From NCBI GenBank assembly GCA_008360955.1, contig LUCM01010080.1:93330-157329 (forward strand): 64,000 nt of DNA, read 5' to 3'. Within the stretch, counting starts at the first letter, position 1. Each line of letters starts with the position of its first letter. Below are positions 26,501 through 39,523 of the stretch, in pieces. The translations under genes were made by a program, and so were the position numbers. A model generated the notes under the pieces. It saw only the letters and a list, made by a program, of their open reading frames with translations, was not told the origin of the DNA and did not search any database. This DNA comes from Fasciolopsis buskii (taxonomy: Eukaryota; Platyhelminthes; Trematoda; Plagiorchiida; Fasciolidae).

Positions 26501-27614
26501 CGAAAAATCCACTACCTGACATTATATAATTCGGTTTATCCTGATCCCAATCTCCGATGCGCACATACTGACGGTTTTTAGTAGTTCATCCAAAAACGAC
26601 TTCTTGGAGACATCCATCTATTGCACGGTGATATGCGTGTAAATACATCTGATTCACACTTTCACCAGAAATATCCCTTTTATCGCATATGGTCATGTAA
26701 ATTTAATGTGGCGGCTAAACTTGTCCAGAACAAGATTGACGAGATCGGAGCAATATTTTGAAAATTCCGCATCATGTACTGTTTTATCAATTTTTTTGCC
26801 TCCTGTCGCTTTCTAATAGCTTTTATTAGGCAGAAAGCACGTGGACCAATGGTTAAGGCTTGAGCACGAATAAAATTAGAAATAATATAAAATTTGAACC
26901 CTTGTACCCGTTGGGTGATAATAGTTGGGCTTACACAATTGAATTTTCACTTAAATCGATACAACGGCAGCTTTTCGTGCGCAATATATAATCATTTTTC
27001 CGCTTAGTTTAACAGTGAAATCTTATGATTGGTTCATTTTGGCAGCATATTTTTGTTCTAAACCGCATCATTGGTTCAGCTTGTTTCGTTTGCCTGACAA
27101 ACTTTGGGAGGTAAACTAAATACATCTCAGAGGATGAGTGTCTTTGTTACTTTGCTCCAATGACAGTTGCTACCTGTAAGCCTTACCACAAAGGAAATAA
27201 CGTTTTTCTAAGTTTAGAAAAACTGTAGCAGTACGCTCCTAAACCATGAAACGAACTTTGTAACCATTAAAGAAGACTTATTGTTTACCATAAGGAAGCC
27301 TTTTTATGATTTCTGCCAAGTGAACCGCCGGTAAATTAGGAATTCAATGCAAACGCCTTTCTCCATTATCGCTAGTGGTTTCATGGGACATGATTATGGG
27401 ACAAGTTCAAACTATAATTAGAGCATAAGGTCATTCATTTTGACACTTGCTAATCTTACATTTCCCCTATCTTAGAATTTCAGACCCTTGCCATTAAACA
27501 TTCCATCAAGAATGCAGGGGGAAAACTGAATATGGAAAAATCTAAAAATAAGTTTGTATTTCAGGCTGTAACCAATGAACCAGGATTTAGAGTGGACTAG
27601 GAAACGCCGAGTTA

Positions 27615-27705
27615 TCTATTTATCTCTTCACGTATCTATCCATCTGTACCTTTATCTATCCATCTATCCATCTATCTATCCACTTACCTGTCTATCCACT
27701 AGATT
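27615..27705. repeat. Imperfect TATC/CATC tetranucleotide repeat
   Basis: Units such as CTAT and CATC alternate on the plus strand. The 105-codon plus-strand frame at 27575 passes through it and is a product of the repeat. Confidence 0.85.
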
Positions 27706-28050
27706 TTACATATCAACGTATCTACATTTGCCTACCACAGTTAGTAGTAAAGCGAAAATTAAATTGAGTGTTAAATACAATCCATTTAAACTAAGTTGGT
27801 TTTGTCGTGGCAACCATTATCAATCTTTTTTCTTTCTCCTTTCAGGTTGCCCATATTCATGTAGTATTCATAAAATTTGCACAACTCACTGAGGTCCTCT
27901 GATTCCTTGAGACTGTTCGGTTAGTTTCCAGGTATGGTTTGTTTGCTCCTGTTCATTTTCACAGTTTGGGAAAAAGCAATGGAGATCATCGATAAATGAC
28001 TGGTGAGTTGCATTATCAAAATCGTTTTCCAGCAAGGAAATCGAACTTAC

Positions 28051-28077
28051 CTTCCACATGTGCCTAGGTGAGGAATT
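28051..28077 (-). CDS. Candidate 27-nt micro-exon (SH3 adaptor gene)
   Basis: The acceptor is GATGCTGTTTGTAG/AAT and the donor is TGGAAG/GTAAGTTC, the latter close to ideal. Read in phase 0 it encodes NSSPRHMWK and would keep the frame between 33260 and 22710. The peptide gives no functional clue. Nine-residue exons are easy to find by chance, so this is a suggestion only. Confidence 0.4.
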
Positions 28078-31000
28078 CTACAAACAGCATCTGCTCGTAA
28101 TGCTTATGTAGAATACTGCTCATTATAAATCGAGAAATGGTAAGCAGTGCGCAGGTGTGATACAGTGGACTAAATTTTTTGAAATCATACTGATTTTGCT
28201 TGGAAGTTTCTTATATTTTCAGAAATACATAGTGATCAGGAAAAACTAGTGCACCTGGAATTGTTCGCTTGCTGCAAAATCAGAAAGAATGCAGTTTACT
28301 GTTTGTCACACCAATTCTCATTAAATCGGGAATGATGTGGTTTCTCACAGACGAACAACTGATGATTGCTTGCAGTTCAAATATTAGTCCTGTTGTCCAA
28401 ATGGCCTATATAGCTTCATTAGAAACTGGTGGATATCCCATCGGGACATTCTATTTTAGCTGAAATTGGTCAACTGAATGTGATCATCAAGTTTCAAACG
28501 CAGTGCAAACGTGCATAATGGGTATGCTGGAATCAAGCCTATCGCCTATTCTTCTTATGAATATAACGATTTTGTTTTACGAAACGTTGAACATTATCGA
28601 TGAAAAGGATATCACTAAACTTCCTGTTTGGTTGTTCCCTATTGGTCATCGATGCACTGACGATGTCACCTCGACAAGTGGGGAAACATCTGCGATTTAT
28701 ACGCCAAGCTCAGCCATCAACCCCCCATGAAAACCAACAACCTGGACTACGACTAACACAGATTTTCAAATCCGTTTACATTTTTGAATGTATACGACAA
28801 TATTTATTCAAATGATCCGACCGGTCGGATTGGTTATTCTCCGATTAAATTAGACCTCAGACTGCTTGTCCTGACCTGGAAAGCAAACCACCAATAGAAG
28901 TCAGCTGTCTTTAATACTTATCTAAGTAGTACTGTCCACAGAAAAGAACTGTTAGTCGTATACAGTGTTAGAAGAACTCGTTCGGTAGTTCCTAAGTGCA
29001 TGACAAAATATAATCAGAGGTTTTCGCACGGAATCGGTCATCAAATAGTTCTTGCGTGCGATCTTTATGAAGACCGTTCATCATCACAATACTACAGTCA
29101 GAAAATCACGTTATTCGGCAGTCCAGACAATCGAAAGCGTTGCAACACTGCGGTGAGATAAAATAAGTTTGAACTAGACTATCAACCCAACTGGTGCGTA
29201 AACACACGAACACGTATTCATACACACGTGCACAAAAGTAAACATAAATACGGCTGCACGTGTTACATTCTCACTAGCACAATTGCTATAGGGACTAGAA
29301 CAAGACCAACGACAAAAGCGAAAATACGCAGTCAGCTGTCATTGCTGTCAGGCCCCAATAGCCGAGGATATCCGTGTAAAATGGAGAATAGGATTGAGGA
29401 CGCGATACCAATGCACGCAAGTCGTACTCAAAATGAGCACTAGGCGTGTCTAGGCTGATCTGCACGGGGATAGTGAACAATGACAGCTCCACCATAACAT
29501 CACACTGATTGATTAGACATGCATGCCAAACACAGACATTGCTGTACAATTGCCGCGGATCTGTTTGACATAAATCAATGGATTTTATCAATTTCTTTCT
29601 TTATAAGTTCAGACTAAGTGCGTTTTTGATTAACGATAAGCTATTTCGTTAATATAATCGATTTTACAACAGCTCGTCTGACTGTTTGCACCACGAAGTG
29701 AGAACAACCAGAGAATAACCTTTGCCGGATCAAGTGAAGCAATTTTGCCATGCTTCGTTGGTGGGATTTTGTGTATAATTCAGTCCAGATTTTTATTGAC
29801 TTTGACTCTTTTTTCAATATGTTTTAATTTATCAAATACAATTTTTGTCCTGATCCATCTAACTGTTGCTTAATTTCAGAATGAGTGAATAATACAGCAA
29901 CTTTTGCTTCGCCAGAACGAGGTTTGATTCAATAGCCCGGTGATTAGATTGAATTTAGGCAAAGCCGATTAAAACAAAAAGATAAAGAATAGTTAGATTA
30001 GAGTTAGGAACAGACCTTTATGCAGAAGAAACACTGAACAACAAACGGAAGCTCAACAAGAAACCAAACAACTGTTAGCGGTTAATTCTCTTTGTACAGG
30101 AAGTTCAGTTATTCGGTGAGGGTTTATCTTTGATTACAAATGGTTATCCTGTAATGAGCTGACATGCTCGTCATTTTTCCAGTCCTATCTTAAGAAACCT
30201 GCGTTCTGATTTCTATTTTTGTCAGGAATGGTAACAAAGTTTTTTTAGCCTTCACAGCTATCACCTTTCGGAGCTAATTGATGAAAACTGGAGATGAAAG
30301 AGGCATCTTAGGCTGATGCCTGAAACACCTCTCAGTGTGAGTGAGAAGCCTGTAAACGCCATTGGCTTAATCGATAGCCTTTGCATGTAAAATGAAATTG
30401 TCCGGTGGAAGTGATACGTGACAACCACAAGCGGGTTTTGATAAAGTAAATTTTTTTCCTGTATGTCTGACAATAAAGAATTTTGGCTAACTTATTCCCT
30501 TGACGAATACCTATTGTGAATTCGTAAATAAATGCATTATAACCAATGCCTTTTCATTTTGGAAAATTTTGTTTGACATCCAATAAAATTGGACGATAGT
30601 AATTCAGATTAGCGCAGACGTGTCCACCATCAATTATTACCCGATGTATTTGACTTGCGTTTGTCCGTCCACAACAAGGCTAGGCAATGATCACCGGAAA
30701 GAAATTATTCTTTGAAAACAGCCGTTAGATTTGCTCACACCGAGGGCAGAAGATATACGGCAGTGTTTAAGCTACACAAAAACCCCATTCAGTATCGAAA
30801 ATCAATCTGCTTGGCTCTCAGATGAATTCACACAACTTGTGACAAATAGTTGAGTTCACTTGGATTGATTATTCCTCTTGTGGACAGAAAATTTCGGACC
30901 AGCTACAAAGACGCAAAAGTAACAACAACCGTAATGAAATTAGCTTAGAGACCAGGCTGCAAATAACCTATGGTTTCGCAGAGCATGTTTGTGAGTCACA

Positions 31001-33259
31001 TACAAGTCAGCAATTAGACATGTTTGAACTTATCATGCTTACTCCATGGCATATGAAAATAGGGTTGATGAGGCAAACTACCATGGAACTGATCGTTTGA
31101 TGACGGGGTTCCAGCAATTACAGGCGCACTGTTAATAAACAAGAAAGTACAGAAAAATGCAAAACAGTCATCAGAGGCCTTTAGTTGTGAAGGACATTTT
31201 CATGTCGAATGATTACTAAATCCTGCAGCAATGAAGTTGACTAATTTGTTTGCCAGATTGCGACTAGCAGAAATGAATATGCTTTCGTTGTTGAAGACTG
31301 AATGCGATTTATTTACCAGTAACTAAATGAAAATTAATTTGTTATCCCACCGAAGCAGAACCGTAACTGTAGAATTTTGTTCAAATATCGGAGTTTCCTT
31401 TTTTTCCAGACATTCTCAAGCCATGGTTTTGTCAGCTTGTCCCTACTAGTCTCGATAGTCTCATGGGTGCTTACAGTTTGTTTAAAATGCCAAGCTTAGG
31501 GATCACCTTTGCGTTGATCTATCGCCTGAAGGCAGAGCGCACGAGTGTGGGAAATGTAATCTTACATTTGTAGTCCGTCAAAGCTGAGGCTTCCGTTTTT
31601 GATGATTTGCTTTAGAGAGAAAAAACTGGACTGAGTAGCCTATGTCCCGGATCCCATTTCAAATTTTCATCAAAAGTTTCAATTGTTGTAACCGTTTATA
31701 CAAAAGCAGATATTTGGCAACAGAATTTTGGAAATTTGTTTTACCCTGGGGACTAAGTTACTTGCGGTTATTTTGGCTTGCTAATTGGTTCTTTCAGCCG
31801 TTTGATTTTAGTCGTTTGGGCCATAACGAGTGTTTCAAAATCCGAGTAACTAATTGGGTTTCGGAACATATCTCCAAAGGATACAATGCAAAGAAAGCCC
31901 TAAATATTCAAACACTGAAGGTAAACAGCCTGGAAATGCATCACCGCCATCGGCATCGGATGACGTAGCATAAGCCGCCTAGAAAGCCGTCTTTAGTCAC
32001 TTGTAGAAAGGAAAACACAAAACTGCGTAGACTGACCAAAGCAAATACAACCAGAAGGTGAAAGGGAGTGCTTCGCAAACAGAAAGGACTCTATATGAAA
32101 AGCAGCAGGAAGCAGTTGATTTAACGCTCAATTGTTGTTACGTTATTAAAACGTCCAGGTGTTTCTCCAGGGTCACAGTGATGTTTGTCAACTCTCTCCA
32201 TTTTAGCGAAACACACTTCTGGTTTAGCCGACATACACTTGAGAAAATAGTCCTGACCATCGGGAAGTACAAGTAAGTTAAACGGCGTATACCCCGTGGC
32301 AAATCCATAGTCCTAAACGTTTAAGGTCATCTTTCGATTGATGTGGAATTGGTATTCCATTTCCTCTTAGCATAAATGCGAAGTTGTAAAAATGCTTTGT
32401 GTTGAAGTCGAAAATATAATTAGAGGTTGCTTTCTTTGACTGATTTTGGATTAGGAATACGCATTAACAAAATCGCTTCCTTTCCGAAATTGTTGTCTAT
32501 TTATTCCTTATAATCTTGGTTTAGCTTGATAATGCTTTCTGCCGACAGTGTGGCACATTACTGATCACCTAAGTAGCATTGGTCTTTATTAGAATATAAC
32601 CGTTTTCCGCTTCACAGAGACTGGATCCCTGGGTTTCACCTAGAAAACAAAATGAGCTGTCCGGTGATGATCCCGATGAACATAAAAGTTTTAACTCCGG
32701 TTTTCACAATGTGACTAAATGGAAATAGTCCAATTCGCATGAGTTAAATCTTAGACCTTTCGCAGAGCAGTTACAGAACATTCGATCTAAAGGGATCTTG
32801 ATCCGGTGCCTTTGAAACAGTTGTGTTCATCATTCGAATGAATGGTTTTCAGAAACCTAGTACCGTTTTTTGATTAAATGTTACTTCACAGTACAATCGG
32901 TTAAACAAGTTACGAAATAAATCTGATTCTTTCTTGAGTTCCGGTGAATCGGCGATCGGTACCAGGGCGTAATCTATGTACCTGGTAAGGCAAGCGACGA
33001 ATCATTTGACCCACTTAAGTCTGCACACGAGTGGCCCTTTTCCGAATGTTTCGGTAGGATGGGTTGAGTATGAGTTCACTTTGTAATTCCTGCTTGCGTA
33101 TGCCAACTAGGTAAGCACCTGTGACTAGGCAAGTACCTGTGTAAGCACCTGAAACAAAGATCCATTAAGGATGCGTGGCTGATTTTGTGTGACAGTAATA
33201 ATATTAACCGGAGCTCAGTTTCATTTTCATCAAATTTATAGATGTTTTTTTCTACTCAC
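28078..33259. other. Probable intron, no gene seen
   Basis: In this 5.2-kb stretch the minus-strand frame at 29295-29591 and the plus-strand frames near 28.3-28.8 kb show no domain and no supporting splice sites. A short tandem GTAAGCACCTGTG-type duplication is found at about 33110-33155. Confidence 0.5.
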
Positions 33260-33298
33260 CTTCCGCTGTTGTGAAATTTTGGGGCTGAGATTAGGCTT
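33260..33298 (-). CDS. Candidate 39-nt micro-exon (SH3 adaptor gene)
   Basis: The acceptor is GAGTTTCTTGGGTTATTCAG/AAG and the donor CGGAAG/GTGAGTAG, both good. In phase 0 it encodes KPNLSPKISQQRK. The start KPN is the same as in the proline-rich exon at 22710 (KPNRPPLP), which is what one would expect of a repeated linker unit. The length is a multiple of three, so inclusion or skipping would not disturb the frame. Confidence 0.5.
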
Positions 33299-36200
33299 CT
33301 GAATAACCCAAGAAACTCGTTAAAAATGAACGGGAATCACAAACCTTGTATAAATTCGAGAAGCCATTAATCAGTTATTCAGTATTAATGGATAGTTTCT
33401 GTAATAAGATCAAGTTATAATTAAGATATCTAAAAGAGAAATGCAAACTTTGTTAAGGTTTAACTGTATAAATCAAAGCAATAAAACGAGAACTAGGCAG
33501 TACAACTTTTACCCAGTACAAAATGATTAAGATTTTATCCTTGTACAAGCAAAATACGCTCGAGTTGTTGCGAGAATTGATGCGGAAAAAGCCAATCATC
33601 TAGGAGAGCTCATCGTGGATCGTGATAGCAGAAAAACAGTTGACAAGTTGTCCTCCCTTACTGTCCACCGACGAAAGGGAAAAAATGATCTTTCCTTAAA
33701 AATCTTCACCATGCCTTTGACCATACAAATAACTCGTGAAATAAGATTTCGTTACTTCGTATAATCTGAGTAACAACAACCTTGGTGTCCGATTTCCTAA
33801 GTGAAGTTTAACAAAGTTTAGAAAAGAAAAAATGCGTACTCTGAAACTATCTTAAGGAAGCATGGCAAGCGTAGGTGCATAATTCGGATTCCGACGTACA
33901 GCTGTATCCTCTCAGATTATTCAATCATCGCGTACACAAACTAATTTACTAAGACCCACGGTAATTCACTCCAGTATAGAAATTGATGGAAATTCAACTT
34001 CTTCAAAGATCACATAGCAGAACTATCAGTGGTGACAGTTTTCACTCAGTTCTTCCTGATCAAAACATGTGATGCATTCTGATTGCACGTGTTACATATT
34101 TTTCTTCACCGCTCATTGTCAATGGAATTCATTAGTTGAAATTGATCATTATGCTCTATTAACTCTCAGCTTAGACGTGAAACTTACGGAAGCGCCGTGT
34201 GGCTGTAATCGCGATTTGGAATCTTTATTCGCGGATCACTTCACATTGTCCCAGCTGTGGCTCCAGCGTTGAATGAAAGAACATTTGTCGAATCCCTTTA
34301 ACCCCTATGGATAATTTGGGACGGTTGCCAGTGATACATGACATGACAACCTTATCTGTCCCTGGGATTTTCAAGCCCAGTTACCATCGATCAAGTATCC
34401 AAGTTCATTTTGGATTGCTAGAAATATTTCCGATCCCCGAGAAAACAATAGATCACGAGGTGCCTCATTACTGTGTAAGCGATGATATGTTGATAAGAAA
34501 TAAGGGCGCTATTTCACTCACTGTTGATATTCGATGAAACGCACATAACCACACTAGGGGAATAATTGGCTGAAATGTTGAACACAATTTTATGAACACC
34601 GTGCTCGACTGTTATGTGGGGATGGTAAATTCATGTCCGGGCCAAGCAGCTATTTTGTGATTCCATGAGAAATCATTTTGAGATGTCATTAATCGGGATC
34701 AAGAATATTTTGTTTGAAAACAGCTTGACAGGGTTATTTGCGATGTCGAATTATGTTTTCAACAGGATAAGAAACAAAACAAAACAAATCTTCCGCGACA
34801 TCATTTTTCCAGAATAACGTACGAACGAAAACAGAGTAACGTGTTTAAGTTATATAAATATATTCAATGTACGTAGTATCTGAATGAATGGACGAGGCAT
34901 TCTCCGGAATTACGTGAGCCTCACCATTGTGTCTGTATGTCTTCCCGAGCTTCAAATAAAATACTCTAACTTCAGTGTAGTGGCTGTAATTTGTGCATGC
35001 TTCCAGTTCTCCTGGCTAACATATTAGGAAAAATCAAACTGGCAACCTATAATTTTTTTCGTTGCATGTCTGTCATAATGCTTCGCATTTTCCAAATGGA
35101 TTTTCAAATGGAAAACTTGGTTTGCTAGGAGCTGAGGTAAACTTAACGAAACCAATAGCGGATGACTGAGAATCTTGTGGAGGGGAAACCAAATTTTGTG
35201 AATGTGTTCGTTTATCACATGAATATCTTATATTCCGATGTGTTTTCGGGGAAAGCCACAATTGAGGAAGCACTAATAGTGTCAAACTACTAATCATCTC
35301 CCCAGGATTTCCAGCGATAATACCCCGGTGTGATAGGAATACAAATTGCGCTTATATCCAAAAGAAGAAAGTAACGAACAGGTACGTCCAACTGTATTGT
35401 TGTCTTACATCGAAATGAATGACATCAAAAACTGAAATACCTTGTAACCAGCGGAAGCGCATTGTTAATCAATTTATCGAAACTGTAAGGAGTTAGCACT
35501 GCTGTTGTCATGAGATGTCGGATGAAGCAATATTACATTCGACCACTTAATGGCCCTCAATTATGACAACTTCGGTTGATTGCTGCTCTGATTTCTCAAA
35601 GAATAATTTGAATCTTCGCCGTCAAGCCTTGGCCGATGGGCCCTTCGTAGTCACGGAATGTCAGTTATATGAAATAGAAACCACCATCAGTCAGCTGTGA
35701 TGATGAAATGATTTTTTTTACCGGAAAACAACATAAATCGTTTCTTCTCGTGATTCTAAAATCCCGAAAAAGAAGCACTTTCTTCTCTAGTTAGAAAATT
35801 GTTTCCTTATGCTGTCAGTCACCGAAACGTGACTGTAGTATCAACAAGCCAGGACAATGGGTTACCCCACTTACAGTTTAAGCACTGACTCGAATAAAAG
35901 TACCCTAGACGGACTAAACAACTTATGGCCTTATATTCCGACGAATGGAGGACATCGACAGTGATAAACCTTGTCATGTAACTGGAAGTATACCTGAGGC
36001 ATATGTTATCGACGTGACCGGGAGAAGCATAATCAGCTGTTTGTTTTGGTTAACGGAGTTTGCACACGCCAAGGTAAGTTGCCGGTTCTTCCGCCTTTTA
36101 GATACCTCTGATAATTGCTTGATTGCCGTGCGCTAGCATTCAACAAATTTGAGCTAGTTTTACTAGTCGAAACCAATCGACTTGGGATAAACTCATTTCT

Positions 36201-38449
36201 TAACCGAAATTACACCTATAATCGAAACCACTACTGTATTATGAAGATACGTTACTGGATCACACAATTTATGCGTGTTGCACACATTTGGGTCCGCTGA
36301 TTGTTAATGATAATTTAATCCAACTTAACCAAAGGTGCTAAACTCGAGTTTAATAAGAGCTGATTAACCATTGTTAAACAAAGATGAGGACTGTCATGAG
36401 GAGTAATCGGCAGTAACTAGTTTCAGTCAAGATTCATGGTTTTATCCAATCAAAAAATACTTTCAACCAACATCTCCGCTAATTCCACCATTTTAATTCA
36501 ACCGATTACAAAATTCCCATGGCGGGAATAACGGCTTTTCACGTCAAAGTTTTTTCTATGAAGGTTTTGTGATCAAACTATCGTCTAAAGCGGCTGAAGA
36601 TTCCAAATGCTGATCAAACCAGTCCAGTAATGCGAACGAGACCATAAATAAGTAACTATCTTAACTCTAACGGTCCCTTACGAGGAACACCAAATGATTC
36701 GTTTTTCAATTTGTTTAGACGATAAATGGCACGATAAATCAAAACCTAACTCAAGTGCTATCATTATACTGGGGAGTGGTAAACGCGATCTTGCTATCAG
36801 AATAAAACATAACATGTTGGTCGATAAAAGTGAACAAAAAAATGCTTTTTTGGAAAGAAGTCAAAAAAGCGTGTGGACCATTGATTGATCTGCATCGCGA
36901 GCAAACAGGAGTAGCTTAGATTAGCAGATGGCAGCACGAATCAATAATAAAGAACGGCATTGACCCACAATTGCGAAGGTTACTTGCTGATCAACATTGC
37001 TAATAGAGATTAGGCAGGGGCATTATAGCTGTTACCCATTATACCTTCTGATGGAGTGGTATTGGGTCATATGTTTAATCGTTGGATGGAGCTTCGTTTT
37101 AAGCAGTCGAAAATGACAATTGAAATTTGTAGGTTTGTTTGATTCAAGGCCCCTAACAGCCCGCACATTAACTGGTTCATTTAGAAAACAAAATTGGTAT
37201 GGTTGCAATAAAAGTATTCCGCTGTTTCCAAAAGTCGACGTTTATGCATGCAGAATCTCGTGAATCTTACGATGAATTAATATTGCCCTAAAAATTATTC
37301 TTCATTCCCAATTCTTCATGGTCGTTGGCATTTCTGTGTTCCATCCACAAAGATTTTGGTGTGATTCACACAATCACAAGTATATGTACGTTCTCCTGGA
37401 TCTAGTTGTGTAATTGCGATTGCCTACCAACCGAAATGTTCAGGTTAATTCGGAGACTAAAAAAAGAAACTTTCTTTGGCGTTCAGATCGCAAACAGCTC
37501 ATCACCAGGCTAAGTGACGTCGTTAGCTCCAGTGCACTGACACCAAAAATTGGAGAGTGGAATCCCATGAAAACCCACAACCTGAGATATAACCATTGCA
37601 AATTTCTAAGTCCATTAGGATCCTAAACTGGAAAAACCGCAACGACAGAAATATATGTCGTAATTTGTTGGAAAGAGAAGGATAGTCATGAAACGTTGCC
37701 TTTGCATTGAAGTTCCTAATAGCCACTTTGGAAATAAAAGTAGATTTCACTGAACTCAACTGCTTAGAAGTAAACAAATATTTCTTGGCTAGAGGTAGAT
37801 TTTAGGTTTATCAGAGTTGTTTTTGCACGGGTTCTAGTTTCAAGTCCACCGGGGCTAACAGCTACCTAGGTTTTCAAAAGATCTCACGCATCGAGCTTGG
37901 CCTTTCGACTGGTGATGAAATATTTGCCAAAGTTGGCGAGCAAGATCTTTTAAACATCGACATTGTGAGCTACGATTAACTCCAATTTTAAAAGTCGTTG
38001 AATCGACAATGCATAATATTCCTTCGTTGTTTAAATATGGATTGGTTTTTCAACTAAAATCCTACCACGTTTTCACAAGTCCAATGAACGTGCGTTATTA
38101 AGCAAACTACCAAATGTCAACCCCAGTCAAAGTGCCTATGGTGAGTCTGGTATGGTATGATTAAATTATCGACTGGTGAAAAGTGCTTCGTTGCAGTATC
38201 AGACAAACTAAAAGAAGTCCATTGTCGGTCAGAGTACGGTGATTTGGACTCCAGAAATTCGGTGATATGAGTAGCTAATCATCTCTCAGTTTTCTCGGTG
38301 TATGTGGTTTTTTATCAATTGAAATAAAGTCTATTAAAATAACGTGTCATAGTTAAAAATCGACAACGATAAATTCCGTAATGTGTTTGGTCACCTCTTG
38401 GGTTGGCATCAGATTTCTATAAAATATGTAAATACCACTCACGTCTCAC
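33299..38449. other. Probable intron, no gene seen
   Basis: This 5.1-kb stretch contains the minus-strand frame 35073-35297 (discussed among the findings) and several chance plus-strand frames. A strong isolated donor (GTAAGTTTC at 34188) has no convincing acceptor. Confidence 0.45.
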
Positions 38450-38485
38450 CTTCAGGAACGACTGCTTCAAAGAGTATGATGTGAT
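38450..38485 (-). CDS. Candidate 36-nt micro-exon (SH3 adaptor gene)
   Basis: The acceptor is TTACTGCTGGTAG/ATC and the donor CTGAAG/GTGAGA, with a second GTGAGT donor eight bases on. Phase 0 gives ITSYSLKQSFLK. The acceptor tract is poor. If real, the gene reaches to within about 1 kb of the receptor stop codon. Confidence 0.3.
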
Positions 38486-39523
38486 CTACCAGCAGTAAAT
38501 TTTACACATGAAACCAGTCGCACTCCATGACCAATTGAAAGCGATAAGAAAGCTGATATGATACTGTTGAATGTTAGGTTGACCAATCAAGCGTCTATAG
38601 TGTTTTTGTGCTATTGGACGCATACATGTGTGCGTCATAAGTGACAGTGAGCACCAGTACATCGATTAAGTCGTTGTCTTCCGCATACACACACACATGC
38701 ACGCATTTTCTGTATCTCTCCATAGAATGCCTTCCGTTGTGCACCTACTCAGGTGCCCTGTGCACTTGTCTGTGGTTCAGGTTCTCAAAGTAACGTTATC
38801 GGATTGGGTTTATACAAACTCCGAATGACTGTACAATGAATGACATATAACAAAAATAATAATGATTATAACGAAGTGTAATGATAGCTTTCCGCACCGT
38901 CAAACGTTGCCATGGTGAAGGTGTTGCACAGGAAGAATGTGAATTCAGCCGGTTAGGACTGATCTGGCCTTAATAGAACCGTATTCGGGACAACGCAAAG
39001 TTCAACAAAGAACTTTCATTTTCTACTACTGCTAAGATAAATGATGGGCTTTCTGTAGTTATTACTAACATGTCGTCACACATCAGGGAAACCATTACCT
39101 GAGAAAACTATAGTCTTGTTTTCGATGAAAGAATGAAAGTTTTATGAGCCTGTTCTGCTCATTCGCATTTTTATCAGTTTCGCTTTTGAAGTCATTATTT
39201 CAACTCAATAAAATTCACCAATCTTCTGACATCAGCGTTTATGTGCACATGTGTATTCAAATGTTGTGAGTGGCAACCAATGTTAGGTCACTAGAAACTC
39301 CCCGGTTATTTGAAATACAAGATATGAACCACATCTTTTGAGTTAATACAACGTAAATGCACAATTAGTATGCAAAAGATGCGGGCAAAAATATTTTATA
39401 ACTAGAACGGTAAAAAAGTTTTGTTGCTTCAAAATTGGTCAAAAACAAACAAATTTTTACTACTATTTGTAAGACTGTCGTGAGTTTCGAATAGTAGTGA
39501 AGTGAAGCAGAGTGGTGATTTTT
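38486..39523. other. Intergenic: receptor 3' UTR and possible adaptor 5' region
   Basis: This follows the receptor stop codon on the minus strand. I found no clear AATAAA on the minus strand close to the stop. A CA-rich stretch is found near 38690. No exon was recognised. Confidence 0.5.

Larger units (their letters stand above)
22711..28050. other. Probable intron of the SH3 adaptor gene
   Basis: This stretch contains the palindromic insertion at 23221-23551 and a possible but poorly supported exon at about 23855-23945. It also holds a TATC/CATC-type tetranucleotide repeat at 27615-27705. Nothing else convincing was seen. Confidence 0.5.

Noticed and set aside
27675..27710. GTAAGTGG donor in the tetranucleotide repeat
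   Set aside because: The match arises from the repeat itself.
34150..34190. Strong minus-strand donor (GTAAGTTTC) at 34188
   Set aside because: No plausible acceptor with a pyrimidine tract was found upstream, and the short frames give no meaningful peptide.
35830..35910. Strong minus-strand donor GTAAGTGGG at about 35875, tested as a micro-exon
   Set aside because: Reading in the phase needed gives a stop before the donor.
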